Assembly (NCBI GenBank): GCA_934654585.1
Contig: CAKUGF010000004.1
Coordinates: 1 to 64,000 of the forward strand
DNA: 64,000 bases
Origin: an uncultured Collinsella sp.
Lineage (GTDB): Bacteria > Actinomycetota > Coriobacteriia > Coriobacteriales > Coriobacteriaceae
Direction: 5' to 3'
How positions within the stretch are numbered: position 1 is the first letter of the stretch; every line of letters starts with the position of its first letter. The notes below the pieces were generated by a model, which was not told the origin of the DNA, searched no databases, and worked only from the letters and a program-made list of their open reading frames with translations. Made by a program: the position numbers and the translations under genes. Positions 9,045-17,533 of this stretch are shown here, piece after piece.

Positions 9045-9385
9045 ACGGAAACAGCGTCCCGGCGCGGCACGCGAAATGGGGTGCCGTTTCCCCTTGGAGC
9101 GCCAAGCGGAAACTCTATCCCAGTTTGAAGTCTCAGAACGGGATGCGCTTTTCCTTGGGAGGTCGTTCCGGAAACTGCATCCCAGAATATCGCCGCGGAA
9201 TGGGACTCGCTTTCCGGATGAAGCCTTCAGCGGAAACTGCATCCCAGTTTGACGCCTTGGAATGGGATGCTCTTTCCGGATGAGACTATCGGCGGAAGCT
9301 GTGTCCCAATACATCAACTCAGAACGGGATGTGCTTTCCGCGGGTAGCATCATTCGGAAACTGCGCTCCATTCTGAGGCGGGTTC
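9045..9385. repeat. tandem 62-bp hairpin repeats, about 5.5 units
   Basis: Units start at 9045, 9106, 9168, 9230, 9292 and 9354 (last partial). The first period is 61 bases and the others are exactly 62. Each unit contains CGGAAACTGCATCCCA and, about 20 bases later, its approximate inverse TGGGATGCTCTTTCCG, so each unit can fold into one hairpin with a conserved two-base internal mismatch. Several differences between units keep G-T or Watson-Crick pairing. The period is not divisible by three, arguing against coding. The interval 8974-9443 has no gene. Units are contiguous, so this is not CRISPR. Confidence 0.88.
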
Positions 9386-9443
9386 GTGAGCCAGGTTCTC
9401 CGCGCTGCTGTTCTTGGTGCCGAAATTTCGACAGGGCGGCTTT

Positions 9444-10679
9444 TTACGCTCGCTCCTGCAGGGCGTAGATCGACTTGTCCATGTTGAACAGGTAGGCCAC
9501 GACGCAGACGATGAAGAACAGCGGCAAGTTGCCAAACCCAAAGACCTCGCAACCGATAAGGATGGGCGCAAGTAGCGTATTGGTGGCGCTGCCAAAGACG
9601 GCGGCGTAGCCGAGCGCGGCGCAGAGCTCGACGGGCATGCCGAGCATCCCGGCGAGCACGACACCCAGGCTGGCGCCGATGGAGAACAGTGGCGTCACCT
9701 CGCCACCCTGATATCCGGCGGCGAGCGTGACAATGGTGAGCATAAACTTGAGTGCCCAATCCCAAGGCATGATGGCCGCCGTGCCCTCTTCGCTCAACGC
9801 GGCCGAAATCAGATTGGTGCCAAGTCCGCAGTATCGCCCCTGCCACAGTGCGAACAGAACTGCCGATAGTAGCAGGCCCATGACGGCAATGCGCGTATAG
9901 GGATTTGGGAGAAGACGCGCCGCAAGGGTCTTGGCATGGGCAAGGCACCAGGCAAAGGCGCCTCCTACCATGCCAAACATAATGCCCAGCACCGCAAGTC
10001 GCCCAAGGCCGGGAAGATCAAGGGCGTACGAGGCGACGACGGCAACCTCGAACTTCTCGAGGCCCAGGGCACCGGAGGTCATGCTCGCGGTGAGCGAGGC
10101 GGTAAGTGCGGGGAACAGCGCGCGGTATTCCATGCGTCCGGCGACCAGTACCTCAATGGCAAAGACCGTGGCGGCGAGGGGCGTTCGGAAGAGCCCGGCA
10201 AAGCCAGCGGCCATGCCAATGAGCAAAAACGTGTTGCCGGGGTCGCGGAAGGGCAAACGCTGGCCGATCCAATGGGAGACGGTCGCGCCAATCTGCACGG
10301 CCACGCCCTCACGTCCCGCGCTGCCGCCAAAGAGGTGCGTCCCCCACGTGCTCAGCATAATGAGCGGCACCAAGCGCGGGGAGATAGCATCCTCGCGCCC
10401 GTGGCCCACTTCGAACACCAAGCTCATGCCGCGATCGGTGCCTTTGCCCCAGGTGCGGTAGGCAAACACGATGGCAAGGCCCATCAGGGCGAGGAAGGGG
10501 AGGAGCAACGTGATATGCTCATCGCGAAAGGCGCCGATTGCCAACAACACGCGGCCAAAGAGCGCACAGATGGCACCGACGATGATGCCGATGGGAATTC
10601 CGGCAGCACCCATAAGCACGAGGCCGCCGTAGGTATTGACCAGGCGTTTGATTCTGTTCGATATGCTGCTATCCGACAT
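9444..10679 (-). CDS. ClC-family anion channel/antiporter
   Basis: Integral membrane protein of 411 residues with about ten hydrophobic segments. The gating glutamate is E124 in GSAGREGVAVQIG, and the following FAGLFRTPLAATVFAIEVL is the conserved ClC core helix. The proline usual after GREG is valine here and the first filter motif reads GKGTDRG rather than GSGIP, so ion selectivity is uncertain. A fluoride-type exporter is possible, but I saw no fluoride riboswitch upstream. There is no cytoplasmic CBS domain. Confidence 0.88.
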   Translation of the reverse strand: MSDSSISNRIKRLVNTYGGLVLMGAAGIPIGIIVGAICALFGRVLLAIGAFRDEHITLLLPFLALMGLAIVFAYRTWGKGTDRGMSLVFEVGHGREDAISPRLVPLIMLSTWGTHLFGGSAGREGVAVQIGATVSHWIGQRLPFRDPGNTFLLIGMAAGFAGLFRTPLAATVFAIEVLVAGRMEYRALFPALTASLTASMTSGALGLEKFEVAVVASYALDLPGLGRLAVLGIMFGMVGGAFAWCLAHAKTLAARLLPNPYTRIAVMGLLLSAVLFALWQGRYCGLGTNLISAALSEEGTAAIMPWDWALKFMLTIVTLAAGYQGGEVTPLFSIGASLGVVLAGMLGMPVELCAALGYAAVFGSATNTLLAPILIGCEVFGFGNLPLFFIVCVVAYLFNMDKSIYALQERA

Positions 10680-10715
10680 TTCGCTTTCCGATGCTTGTCC
10701 TCTAGATATAAAAAG

Positions 10716-10791
10716 AGCTGGAGTTGCGCATCGTTGAGAGGCTTTCCAGCTTTAGCAAAACAAACTTATAGGATGCGGCGAATCGCGTCAA
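10716..10791 (-). promoter_or_regulatory. candidate promoter and leader hairpin of ClC gene
   Basis: On the minus strand TTGACG (10786-10791) and TATAAG (10765-10770) are 15 bases apart, short for a promoter. Downstream, AGCTGGA and TCCAGCT (10745-10751 and 10716-10722) pair and are followed by CTTTTTATA, resembling a terminator inside the leader. It may instead end the GyrI-like gene. Confidence 0.3.
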
Positions 10792-10863
10792 GAAAACCAC
10801 CGGATGAACTTGAAGCTGTCGGCCGGCTAGCTTCAAACCTGATACACGGTACGGCACCCCACA

Positions 10864-11502
10864 CTACCCAGCGTGTTTGATGGGATGACGAACCACGGTC
10901 TTGAGCTTCTCCGGTGCGCATTTGCGTGGGTCGGAGAGGTAGATCTCGTGATGAAGGCGAATATCGGAGAAGTCGAGGGCGTAACCCTGCTCTGCCGCAA
11001 ATTCATGCATGGCGTCCACGGTCGCCGGTTCGTTGTCGTAAGGTCCGGTGTGCATGCACTGTACGCATAGGCCTTCGTCAACCTTAAGCAGCTCAACCGC
11101 TGAAAAGTCCAGCTTCTTTTTGGCGGTAGCTTCCGCGACGGCCCAGTCAAAGTCGGTCTGGGTGACAAAATCGGGTAGGCGGATGCACGAGATGAAGTTG
11201 AAGTCATCCTTGCGCACATAGTCGATGTCGCTGCTGGGGGAGTCTTGCCACCAGAAGCCCTCGAGCGGCGGCACCACAAAGTCGAAATAGCCTTCGATGC
11301 TCCTCGACCCTTTCTTCGACATTTTGATGGTATAAGCGATGCCGTAAAGCAGCGGAAGGGCGCTTTGGTACTCGCCGCCCGCGGTGTTTGGGTCGCCCTT
11401 TCCGCGAACGGCAACGTGGCTCATAGGCGGGACAGTTACGATACTCGGCTTGCTTGCAGGTTTGTAGAGCTCCTTGCATTCCTTCTTAAAGTCGAACGAC
11501 AT
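10864..11502 (-). CDS. GyrI-like small-molecule-binding domain protein
   Basis: Stand-alone 212-residue protein resembling the GyrI-like/SOUL-type ligand-binding fold, as in hypothetical proteins related to the effector domain of BmrR-type regulators. Supporting features are the N-terminal VTVPPMSHVAVRGKGDPN, the internal LPLLYGIAYTIKM, and LCVQCMHTGPYDNEPATVDAMHEFAAEQGY near the C-terminus. There is no DNA-binding domain and no signal peptide, so it is cytoplasmic. The start is ATG at 11502. Its physiological role is not established; some members hydrolyse or sequester electrophilic compounds. Confidence 0.8.
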   Translation of the reverse strand: MSFDFKKECKELYKPASKPSIVTVPPMSHVAVRGKGDPNTAGGEYQSALPLLYGIAYTIKMSKKGSRSIEGYFDFVVPPLEGFWWQDSPSSDIDYVRKDDFNFISCIRLPDFVTQTDFDWAVAEATAKKKLDFSAVELLKVDEGLCVQCMHTGPYDNEPATVDAMHEFAAEQGYALDFSDIRLHHEIYLSDPRKCAPEKLKTVVRHPIKHAG

Positions 11503-11680
11503 GTTGACCGCCTTTCTGCGTATTGGCCTGCTTAGATAGTTGAATCATATCATAGAAACGAACAGCTGTTCGAATGATTTGGCTGACAGATTGAGATGCG
11601 GGCGTTGTGTTTGGCGGTCGGCCTGACCCCGTCGATGATTTCTCGGCCTCCCCGGCGCCTCGCCTACACCCGCCATTCCC

Positions 11681-11722
11681 CCATATAAAACCTGCCAAAA
11701 TAAACCTGTCCCTTTTTGGTCG
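11681..11722 (-). repeat. dispersed palindromic element, copy 2 (inverted)
   Basis: Minus-strand copy of the CCTGCCAAAA/TTTTGGCAGG element. It lies in the divergent gap between the GyrI-like gene and the ABC operon, where it cannot be a terminator of either. This argues that the family is more than a set of terminators. Confidence 0.85.
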
Positions 11723-11773
11723 GTGCGAAATGGGTAATACTAAAGAGTTATCCGACCAGATGGGAACCGATCG

Positions 11774-12475
11774 ATGGCCTATATCGAATTCAAAGACGTC
11801 ATCAAAGCATACGGCGAGGGCGATGCCCGCATTCATGCGCTCGACGGCGCGAGCTTTACGGTCGAGCGCGGCGAGCTCGCCATCATTTTGGGCGCCTCGG
11901 GTGCCGGCAAGACCACGGCGCTCAACATCTTGGGCGGCATGGACACGGCAACTTCCGGCACCGTGACGGTGGACGGGCGTGACGTGAGCACTGCCAACGA
12001 GGCACAGCTTGTGGAATACCGCCGCGCCGACGTGGGCTTTGTCTTTCAGTTCTACAATCTGGTTCCCAACCTGACGGCCCTCGAAAACGTCGAGCTCGCA
12101 GCTCAGATCTGCCCCGATTCGCTCGATGCCGAACAGACGCTTCGCCAGGTTGGCCTGGGCGAGCGCCTCGCCAACTTCCCCGCGCAGCTTTCGGGCGGCG
12201 AGCAGCAGCGCGTGTCCATTGCCCGCGCACTGGCCAAGAACCCTAAGCTGCTTCTGTGTGACGAGCCCACGGGTGCACTCGACTACAAAACCGGCAAGCA
12301 GATCTTGCAGCTGCTACAGGATACCTGCCGCAAGCAGGGCATTACGGTCATCATCATCACGCACAACTCCGCGCTTGCGCCCATGGCCGATCGCCTGATC
12401 CGCTTTAAGAGTGGTCGCGTGGAGAGCGAGACGGTTCAGCAAAATCCCGTGCCTATCGAGACAATCGAGTGGTAG
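11774..12475 (+). CDS. MacB/LolD-type ABC transporter ATPase
   Basis: ATP-binding subunit of 233 residues. Walker A is GASGAGKT at residues 40-47. The Q-loop is in [16 protein letters not shown], the signature is [14 protein letters not shown], Walker B is [12 protein letters not shown], and the switch histidine is in IIITHN. The subfamily ([18 protein letters not shown]) pairs with FtsX-like permeases that work mechanically on extracytoplasmic substrates. The permease gene starts six bases after the stop, so they form one operon. Confidence 0.93.
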   Translation: MAYIEFKDVIKAYGEGDARIHALDGASFTVERGELAIILGASGAGKTTALNILGGMDTATSGTVTVDGRDVSTANEAQLVEYRRADVGFVFQFYNLVPNLTALENVELAAQICPDSLDAEQTLRQVGLGERLANFPAQLSGGEQQRVSIARALAKNPKLLLCDEPTGALDYKTGKQILQLLQDTCRKQGITVIIITHNSALAPMADRLIRFKSGRVESETVQQNPVPIETIEW

Positions 12476-12480
12476 CGCCC

Positions 12481-15246
12481 ATGGATCAGAATCGCCAGAA
12501 CAGCCAACGCCGCGACGCGCGGAGCACGGAGCGCGAGCAGGATTTTACGACCTACCGCACTGCCCAAAGCTCAAACGATATGGTGCCGACGGTTTTTCGC
12601 CGTGGCATCTACCGCACGATTCGCGGCAGCCTTAAGCGCTTCTTGTCAATCGTGATCATCACGGCGCTTGGCGTGAGCGTGATGTGCGGCCTTAAGGCGG
12701 GCTGCGAGGATTTGTGCGATTCGGTCGACGCCTATTTTGACCAGCAGAATGTTTATGACATCAACGTGCAGTCGACCTATGGTCTGACCGATGACGATCT
12801 CGCTGCGATCCAAGAGGTCGATGGCGTCGAGACGGCCGAGGGCATCTATACCGAGACCGCCTATACCGCCGTGGGTACGACGCGCGAGCGTGTCGTCGTA
12901 CAGAGCCTCTCCAAGGAGAATATTGACCAACCGGTGCTAGTGCGCGGCGAGCTGCCCGAGACTTCGGGCGAAGTGGCGGTGACCTCACGTTTTTTGAAGG
13001 CTTCGGGCAAGAAGATCGGCGATACGGTGAGCTTTGCCGCCAACGATGCGAGCTCGTCGAACCAAAGCGCCAAGGACCAGTTTGCCGATGGGGACTACAC
13101 CATCACGGCCGAGGTTCTCGATCCTACCGACGTGAGCTCCGACTCGACGGTCAACGCCTTTCGTGCCGCCTCGGCCGCGGACTACAAGTTCTACGTGAGT
13201 GAGGATGCCGCGACGTCGTCGTCCTATTCCGCGGTCCACGTGGTCGTCGAGGGAGCCAAGAGCCTCAACTCCTATTCGGATGCCTACTCGGCAAAGATCA
13301 ATGAGGTCAAGGGCAATATCGAGAAGATCCGCGAGGAGCGTGAGAAGGCGCGCGCTCAGGAGCTGACGGTCGACACACCGGCGAGCTTGGACGCGGCTGA
13401 GCGTCAGGCGAATATGGTCTTTGGGATCGAGCAGGACAACATCAATCGCATGGCCGAGGGCAGCGACGAGCGTGCGCAGGCGCAAGCCGACCTGGACCAG
13501 CGCCGCGCCGCCGCCGACCAGCAGTTTGCCGATGCCCGCGCCGAGCTTTCTGACCTGGGCGAATGCACCTGGTACATCCAGGACCGCGGCAATATCGCAA
13601 GCTACTCGAGCGTCGAGAGCGACAGCTCTTCGATCGAGGCCATCGCCACGGTGTTCCCGTTCATCTTCTTTATCGTCGCCGTGCTCATCAGCCTCACCAC
13701 CGCCACCCGCATGGTCGAGGAGGAGCGCACGCTCATCGGCCTGTACAAAGCACTCGGCTATTCGCGCGGACGCATCCTGTCCAAATACGTGGACTACTCG
13801 CTGTGGGCGTGTCTGATCGGTGGCGTGCTCGGCAATATCATTGGCTTTGTGGGCCTGCCGCTGTTCTTGTTTACGGTGTTCGACGACATGTACTCGCTGC
13901 CCCAGATGCTGCTTTCGTACGACATCGTGTCCTCGCTCGTATCGGTGGCGTTGTTTACCGTGGGCGTGGTGGGCGCCACGATTATCGCCTGCCGCCACGA
14001 GATGGCCGAGACCCCGGCCTCGCTCATGCGTCCCAAGGCCCCGCGCGCCGGCTCGCGCATCTTGCTTGAGCGCATCGGCTTTGTCTGGCACCGCATGGGC
14101 TTTTTGAACAAGGTTGCCGCGCGCAATTTGTTCCGGTACAAAAAACGTGCCTTTATGACTATCTTCGGTATTGCGGGCTGTACGGCGCTCGTGATCTGCG
14201 GTATGGGTATTCGCGACACGTCGGTGGCGCTTTCGCCCAAGCAGTACGGGCACATTACGCGCTATGACCTGCTGGCGGTCGCCAACCCCGATGACTTTAC
14301 GCGGACGTGCGCGGCGCTGGACGAGCGCAGCGCGGCCAAGGACTCCAACGTGACCGTGACCTCGACGCTGCCGATCATGACCGACAACGTCACCTTTACA
14401 TTTGGCGGCAAGAGCGAGACCGTGCAGCTCATCGTGATTCCCGACGACCGCACGGGTGACTTGGGCGATTACGTGCGCCTGGAGGATGAGTCCAAAGAAC
14501 CGCTCGCCCTGCGTGACGGGGATGTGTATTTGAGCAAGAGCTCTCAGCTGGTGCTGGGGATCAAGCCGGGTGACACGGCTCACGTCCAGGATTCGTCGCT
14601 CAATGTTGCCAAGGTCAAAGTCAGCGACATCTCGCTCAACTATCTGGGCAATACGCTCTATATGACGCAGAGCACCTATGAGCGCGCGTTCGGTCGAAGC
14701 GCGCGCCTCAACGGCATCCTTGCGCTGCTTAAGGGTTCATCGGGCGATCAGATTGCGTTTACCAACCGTCTTAAGAGCGATGGTTGGATTACGCTGTCGA
14801 GTACCGCCGAGCATTGGGAAAACTATGAGGCAAACTTTACGATTATCAATTCGGTTGTGGTGCTTGTGACCTTTATGGCGGCGTGCCTGTCGTTTGTGGT
14901 GGTGTTTACGCTGTCCAATACGAATATCTCGGAGCGCGAGCGCGAGCTGGCGACCATCAAGGTGCTGGGCTTCCGCCGCGGTGAGGTACACCACTACGTC
15001 AACAAGGAGACGTTGATTCTTACGGCGATCGGAGCCGCGCTGGGCGTACCGCTGGGCGGTGCGCTGGCCGAGAGCTTTACGTACATCCTGCAGATGCCGT
15101 CGCTGTACTTTGACGTTGAGGTCGAGCCGCTGAGCTACGTGCTTGCCGTGGTGCTGGCCTTTGCCTTTACGTTTATCGTCAACCTCGCTACCAATCGCAC
15201 CCTCAATAAGATCGACATGGTCGGCGCCCTCAAGAGCGCCGAGTAA
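12481..15246 (+). CDS. large FtsX-domain ABC permease
   Basis: Membrane protein of 921 residues partnering the preceding ATPase. It begins with a cytoplasmic tail of about 40 residues and one membrane span (RFLSIVIITALGVSVMC). A long extracytoplasmic region follows with a charged coiled-coil-like stretch at about 275-360 (KINEVKGNIEKIREEREKAR). A first FtsX unit (about 390-510), a second external domain and a terminal FtsX unit complete it. This is the YxeA/VexF-like two-FtsX architecture seen with peptide efflux or cell-envelope stress modules. ATG at 12481 is chosen; GTG at 12469 overlapping the ATPase is the alternative, and neither has a strong ribosome site. Confidence 0.9.
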   Translation: MDQNRQNSQRRDARSTEREQDFTTYRTAQSSNDMVPTVFRRGIYRTIRGSLKRFLSIVIITALGVSVMCGLKAGCEDLCDSVDAYFDQQNVYDINVQSTYGLTDDDLAAIQEVDGVETAEGIYTETAYTAVGTTRERVVVQSLSKENIDQPVLVRGELPETSGEVAVTSRFLKASGKKIGDTVSFAANDASSSNQSAKDQFADGDYTITAEVLDPTDVSSDSTVNAFRAASAADYKFYVSEDAATSSSYSAVHVVVEGAKSLNSYSDAYSAKINEVKGNIEKIREEREKARAQELTVDTPASLDAAERQANMVFGIEQDNINRMAEGSDERAQAQADLDQRRAAADQQFADARAELSDLGECTWYIQDRGNIASYSSVESDSSSIEAIATVFPFIFFIVAVLISLTTATRMVEEERTLIGLYKALGYSRGRILSKYVDYSLWACLIGGVLGNIIGFVGLPLFLFTVFDDMYSLPQMLLSYDIVSSLVSVALFTVGVVGATIIACRHEMAETPASLMRPKAPRAGSRILLERIGFVWHRMGFLNKVAARNLFRYKKRAFMTIFGIAGCTALVICGMGIRDTSVALSPKQYGHITRYDLLAVANPDDFTRTCAALDERSAAKDSNVTVTSTLPIMTDNVTFTFGGKSETVQLIVIPDDRTGDLGDYVRLEDESKEPLALRDGDVYLSKSSQLVLGIKPGDTAHVQDSSLNVAKVKVSDISLNYLGNTLYMTQSTYERAFGRSARLNGILALLKGSSGDQIAFTNRLKSDGWITLSSTAEHWENYEANFTIINSVVVLVTFMAACLSFVVVFTLSNTNISERERELATIKVLGFRRGEVHHYVNKETLILTAIGAALGVPLGGALAESFTYILQMPSLYFDVEVEPLSYVLAVVLAFAFTFIVNLATNRTLNKIDMVGALKSAE

Positions 15247-15289
15247 CCTGCCAAAAAGGGACAGGTTTATTTTGGCAGGTTTTATCTGC
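15246..15289 (+). repeat. dispersed palindromic element, copy 3
   Basis: Full copy with perfect ACCTGCCAAAA/TTTTGGCAGGT arms, beginning on the last base of the permease stop codon. Confidence 0.9.
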
Positions 15290-15362
15290 GCAAACGCCGA
15301 GCAACCTACGGGCTACCCGGCGTTTGTTCTCGTTTGGCCGAGATGTATGTCACTCAGTGCAC

Positions 15363-15683
15363 TTACTGACCAATGCGGCGTTGTGCGTAGCTTTTAATGT
15401 CATCGGTAAAACCGTCGAGATCGCTGAGAGAAATTACGTCGTCAGCAAGCAGGCTGGCTATCTGGCGACGCATCGTGCTGCGGCGGATATCTTCCATCAT
15501 TACGCCGGAGCACCGCCTGTCCCTATTGATATGCTCCTCGAGCGCCCAAAACCTATCAGAGGCTTCGCCGTCGCCGTTCAGTATCTCGATGTACTGATCG
15601 ATGAGCTTTGCCATATAGCGTTCTTGCCATTTAGGGAGCAATTCCTTAAACAGTCTCCAGTCACGTTCGGCTACATCGCCCAT
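15363..15683 (-). CDS. small hypothetical protein downstream of MerR regulator
   Basis: A 106-residue, charged, tryptophan-containing protein starting at the ATG at 15683, which has a strong GGAGGAAGC site. Longer frames extending to 16034 overlap merR out of frame and are not credible. It has no signal or membrane segment and is predicted helical (RDWRLFKELLPKWQERYMAKLIDQYIEIL in part). It follows the MerR gene by 40 bases on the same strand, so it is probably controlled by or accessory to that regulator. I do not recognise a family. Confidence 0.75.
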   Translation of the reverse strand: MGDVAERDWRLFKELLPKWQERYMAKLIDQYIEILNGDGEASDRFWALEEHINRDRRCSGVMMEDIRRSTMRRQIASLLADDVISLSDLDGFTDDIKSYAQRRIGQ

Positions 15684-15723
15684 GCTTCCTCCGTTCACCA
15701 AACAAGCCATTTGAATCCATGCC

Positions 15724-16101
15724 CTACTTCGACAGCTTCTGCTCGCAGGCGTGGATGAGGTCGTCGTAGTGGGCAATCTTGTAATTGAGGCGATCGAGAC
15801 CTGCCTGCATCTCGGCAATGCGCTCGGTGACCTGGTCGCGCTGTTCTTCGAGAATGGCTCTACGCGCCGCCATGGTTTCGTCACCCTGTTCCAAGAGCTG
15901 CATATATTCGATGAGCGCTTCGATTGAGACGCTTGCGCCGCGCATACACTTGACGAACTTGATGCGCGCGCAGTCTTGTTCATCGTAGTCGCGAATGCCA
16001 TTTTCGTTGCGGTGTACACGAGGCAGCAAGCCAATGCGCTCGTAATAGCGCAGCGTATCGGCGGAAATGCCGTACTCCTTTGAAACCTCGGCGATCCTCA
16101 T
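15724..16101 (-). CDS. MerR-family transcriptional regulator
   Basis: 125 residues with the N-terminal MerR winged helix (RIAEVSKEYGISADTLRYYERIGLLP, residues 2-27 region) and a long C-terminal dimerisation coiled coil (about 75-120). There is no metal-binding cysteine cluster at the C-terminus, and the single cysteines at about 44, 52 and 119 are scattered, so an aldehyde- or redox-type or small-molecule sensor is more likely than a metal sensor. Transcribed ahead of the small gene at 15363. Confidence 0.9.
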   Translation of the reverse strand: MRIAEVSKEYGISADTLRYYERIGLLPRVHRNENGIRDYDEQDCARIKFVKCMRGASVSIEALIEYMQLLEQGDETMAARRAILEEQRDQVTERIAEMQAGLDRLNYKIAHYDDLIHACEQKLSK

Positions 16102-16120
16102 GCCAACTCCTTAGTACGGA

Positions 16121-16166
16121 AACCTGCCAAAAAGGGACAGGTTAATTTTGGCAGGTTTTATCTGGG
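16121..16166 (+). repeat. dispersed palindromic element, copy 4
   Basis: Copy with GGTTAATTTTGG in the centre (others GGTTTATTTTGG). It lies between the 5' end of merR and the 3' end of the XRE gene, both on minus. Confidence 0.88.
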
Positions 16167-16247
16167 TAAACGATGACAGCTGAACCCGCCGAAGCATCAA
16201 TTTAAGTTTAAAGCCTAGAGTTGACTCCAAGTCAAAGCCCATCTTCA

Positions 16248-17162
16248 TTAGTTACGATGCTTCCATTGTTTGCGACACCAGCGCATGAGCGCCTTTACGA
16301 TGGGAATCGTGATGAGGATGATCCATGCAGGATGGGGCTGTCCCAAACAGAGCCACATGTAGAGGAACCAAGCGATGGCGGCTGCCGGGTAGATGACCTC
16401 GATCAGCTTAGACAGGTGGCGCCGATCGATAAAGTCGCCAATGGCGTAGTAGACGGGAATCAAAAAGACGAGGAAGAGCCCCATGCCCCATGTGCCGTAG
16501 ACAATGCCGAGCGCCAGATAGGCGAGGGCGACAAGCGCGGGGAAGGGAAACTTGTTCCATGCACGTCCAAGCTTGGTGTGGAAGTGCTTGCCATGATGAT
16601 CGAGTTTGTCGTGTGCTTCCTTCCAACTGGAAAACGTCTCGCCGTCGATAGTGACGGTGCCGTCGGCATTGGTGTGCACGCTATGCCCATCATCTTCGAG
16701 CGTATCAACATGCACGCCGCTTGGCCCCACATGTACTTCTTCGCCCTTGCGGTCGTTGGTTACGTGGATGCCATTCCAGCCAACATGAACCTCTTCGCCT
16801 TTATCGGGATCAATAACGTGGATGCCGTGCGCAAGGGAAATGTCGACGAGTGGCTTGTCGCTGCGACTGGTGTTGTCGGCAGAATCCTCATCCTCTTTAG
16901 CCTCATCCGAAGCATCGGCACCGGTGTCGCCGTCCTCCGGGTCATCAGCGTCATCTACTGCCTCCCCATACAACAGCTCATCCAGCGACACGCCATACAG
17001 TGCAGCGAGTGCAATGAGGTTATCGGTATCGGGCGAGGATTCGCTGCGCTCCCATTTGCTGACAGCCTGGCGACTCACGCCCAGTTGGGCGGCAAGCGCT
17101 TCCTGAGAAAGCCCGGCAGCCTTGCGGCGATCGACGAGGCGTTGTGCCATCGCAAGATCCAT
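16248..17162 (-). CDS. membrane-anchored XRE-type regulator with GEEVHVG repeats
   Basis: 304 residues. An XRE helix-turn-helix (10-65, LSQEALAAQLGVSRQAVSKWE) is followed by an acidic linker (68-100). A short repeat region (112-163) comes next, in which HGIHV/GIHV/GVHV and KGEEVHVG alternate. The C-terminus has about four membrane spans (205-300). The start has AAGGAA six bases upstream. The arrangement suggests a DNA-binding domain tethered to the membrane, perhaps sensing envelope state; this is inference. Divergent palindrome-rich DNA separates it from pfkA. Confidence 0.85.
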   Translation of the reverse strand: MDLAMAQRLVDRRKAAGLSQEALAAQLGVSRQAVSKWERSESSPDTDNLIALAALYGVSLDELLYGEAVDDADDPEDGDTGADASDEAKEDEDSADNTSRSDKPLVDISLAHGIHVIDPDKGEEVHVGWNGIHVTNDRKGEEVHVGPSGVHVDTLEDDGHSVHTNADGTVTIDGETFSSWKEAHDKLDHHGKHFHTKLGRAWNKFPFPALVALAYLALGIVYGTWGMGLFLVFLIPVYYAIGDFIDRRHLSKLIEVIYPAAAIAWFLYMWLCLGQPHPAWIILITIPIVKALMRWCRKQWKHRN

Positions 17163-17411
17163 GGTGGTTCCTTTCGTGAGGTGACCGTAATCGAATGAGC
17201 CGAGTATGCCGAGAACAACCGGTAGCGACCACCATTTCTAGTTAGAATCTGCCTCAACCCTACCGCAACTACCAGTAGCAACCCCCAACGACCAGCCATT
17301 TCGTGACAAATGTCAGTGCCCACGACAGCTAAGAGCCCCCATTATTCCAAATCCTCCAGACCAGGCACCCGCAGCAAGAAGACGAATGGCCTCGACGAGT
17401 ATGTAAACGCA

Positions 17412-17510
17412 GGGCCCTCCGGCCTCCGCCTGACGATTTCGATTGGCGACCTTTGACGGAGTCAAGGGAGGAGCCAAATCGAAATACGTCAGGCGGAGGC
17501 CGGAGGGCCC
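17412..17510. repeat. nested palindrome between XRE gene and pfkA
   Basis: Perfect 24-base arms (17412-17435 and 17487-17510) continue inward as an imperfect stem (ATTTCGATTGGC against GCCAAATCGAAAT) and end in a small CCTTTGAC/GTCAAGGG hairpin. It starts 24 bases past the pfkA stop. The rest of the 371-base gap 17163-17533 shows no gene. Confidence 0.85.
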
Positions 17511-17533
17511 GATGGGAGCAGTTCCAGCCGAGG

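Noticed and set aside
9045-9385. CRISPR array
   Set aside because: The 62-base units follow each other directly with no unique spacers, and no cas gene is near.
10680-10860. Fluoride riboswitch before the ClC gene
   Set aside because: I looked for the conserved fluoride-motif segments on the minus strand and did not find them; only a simple hairpin is present.
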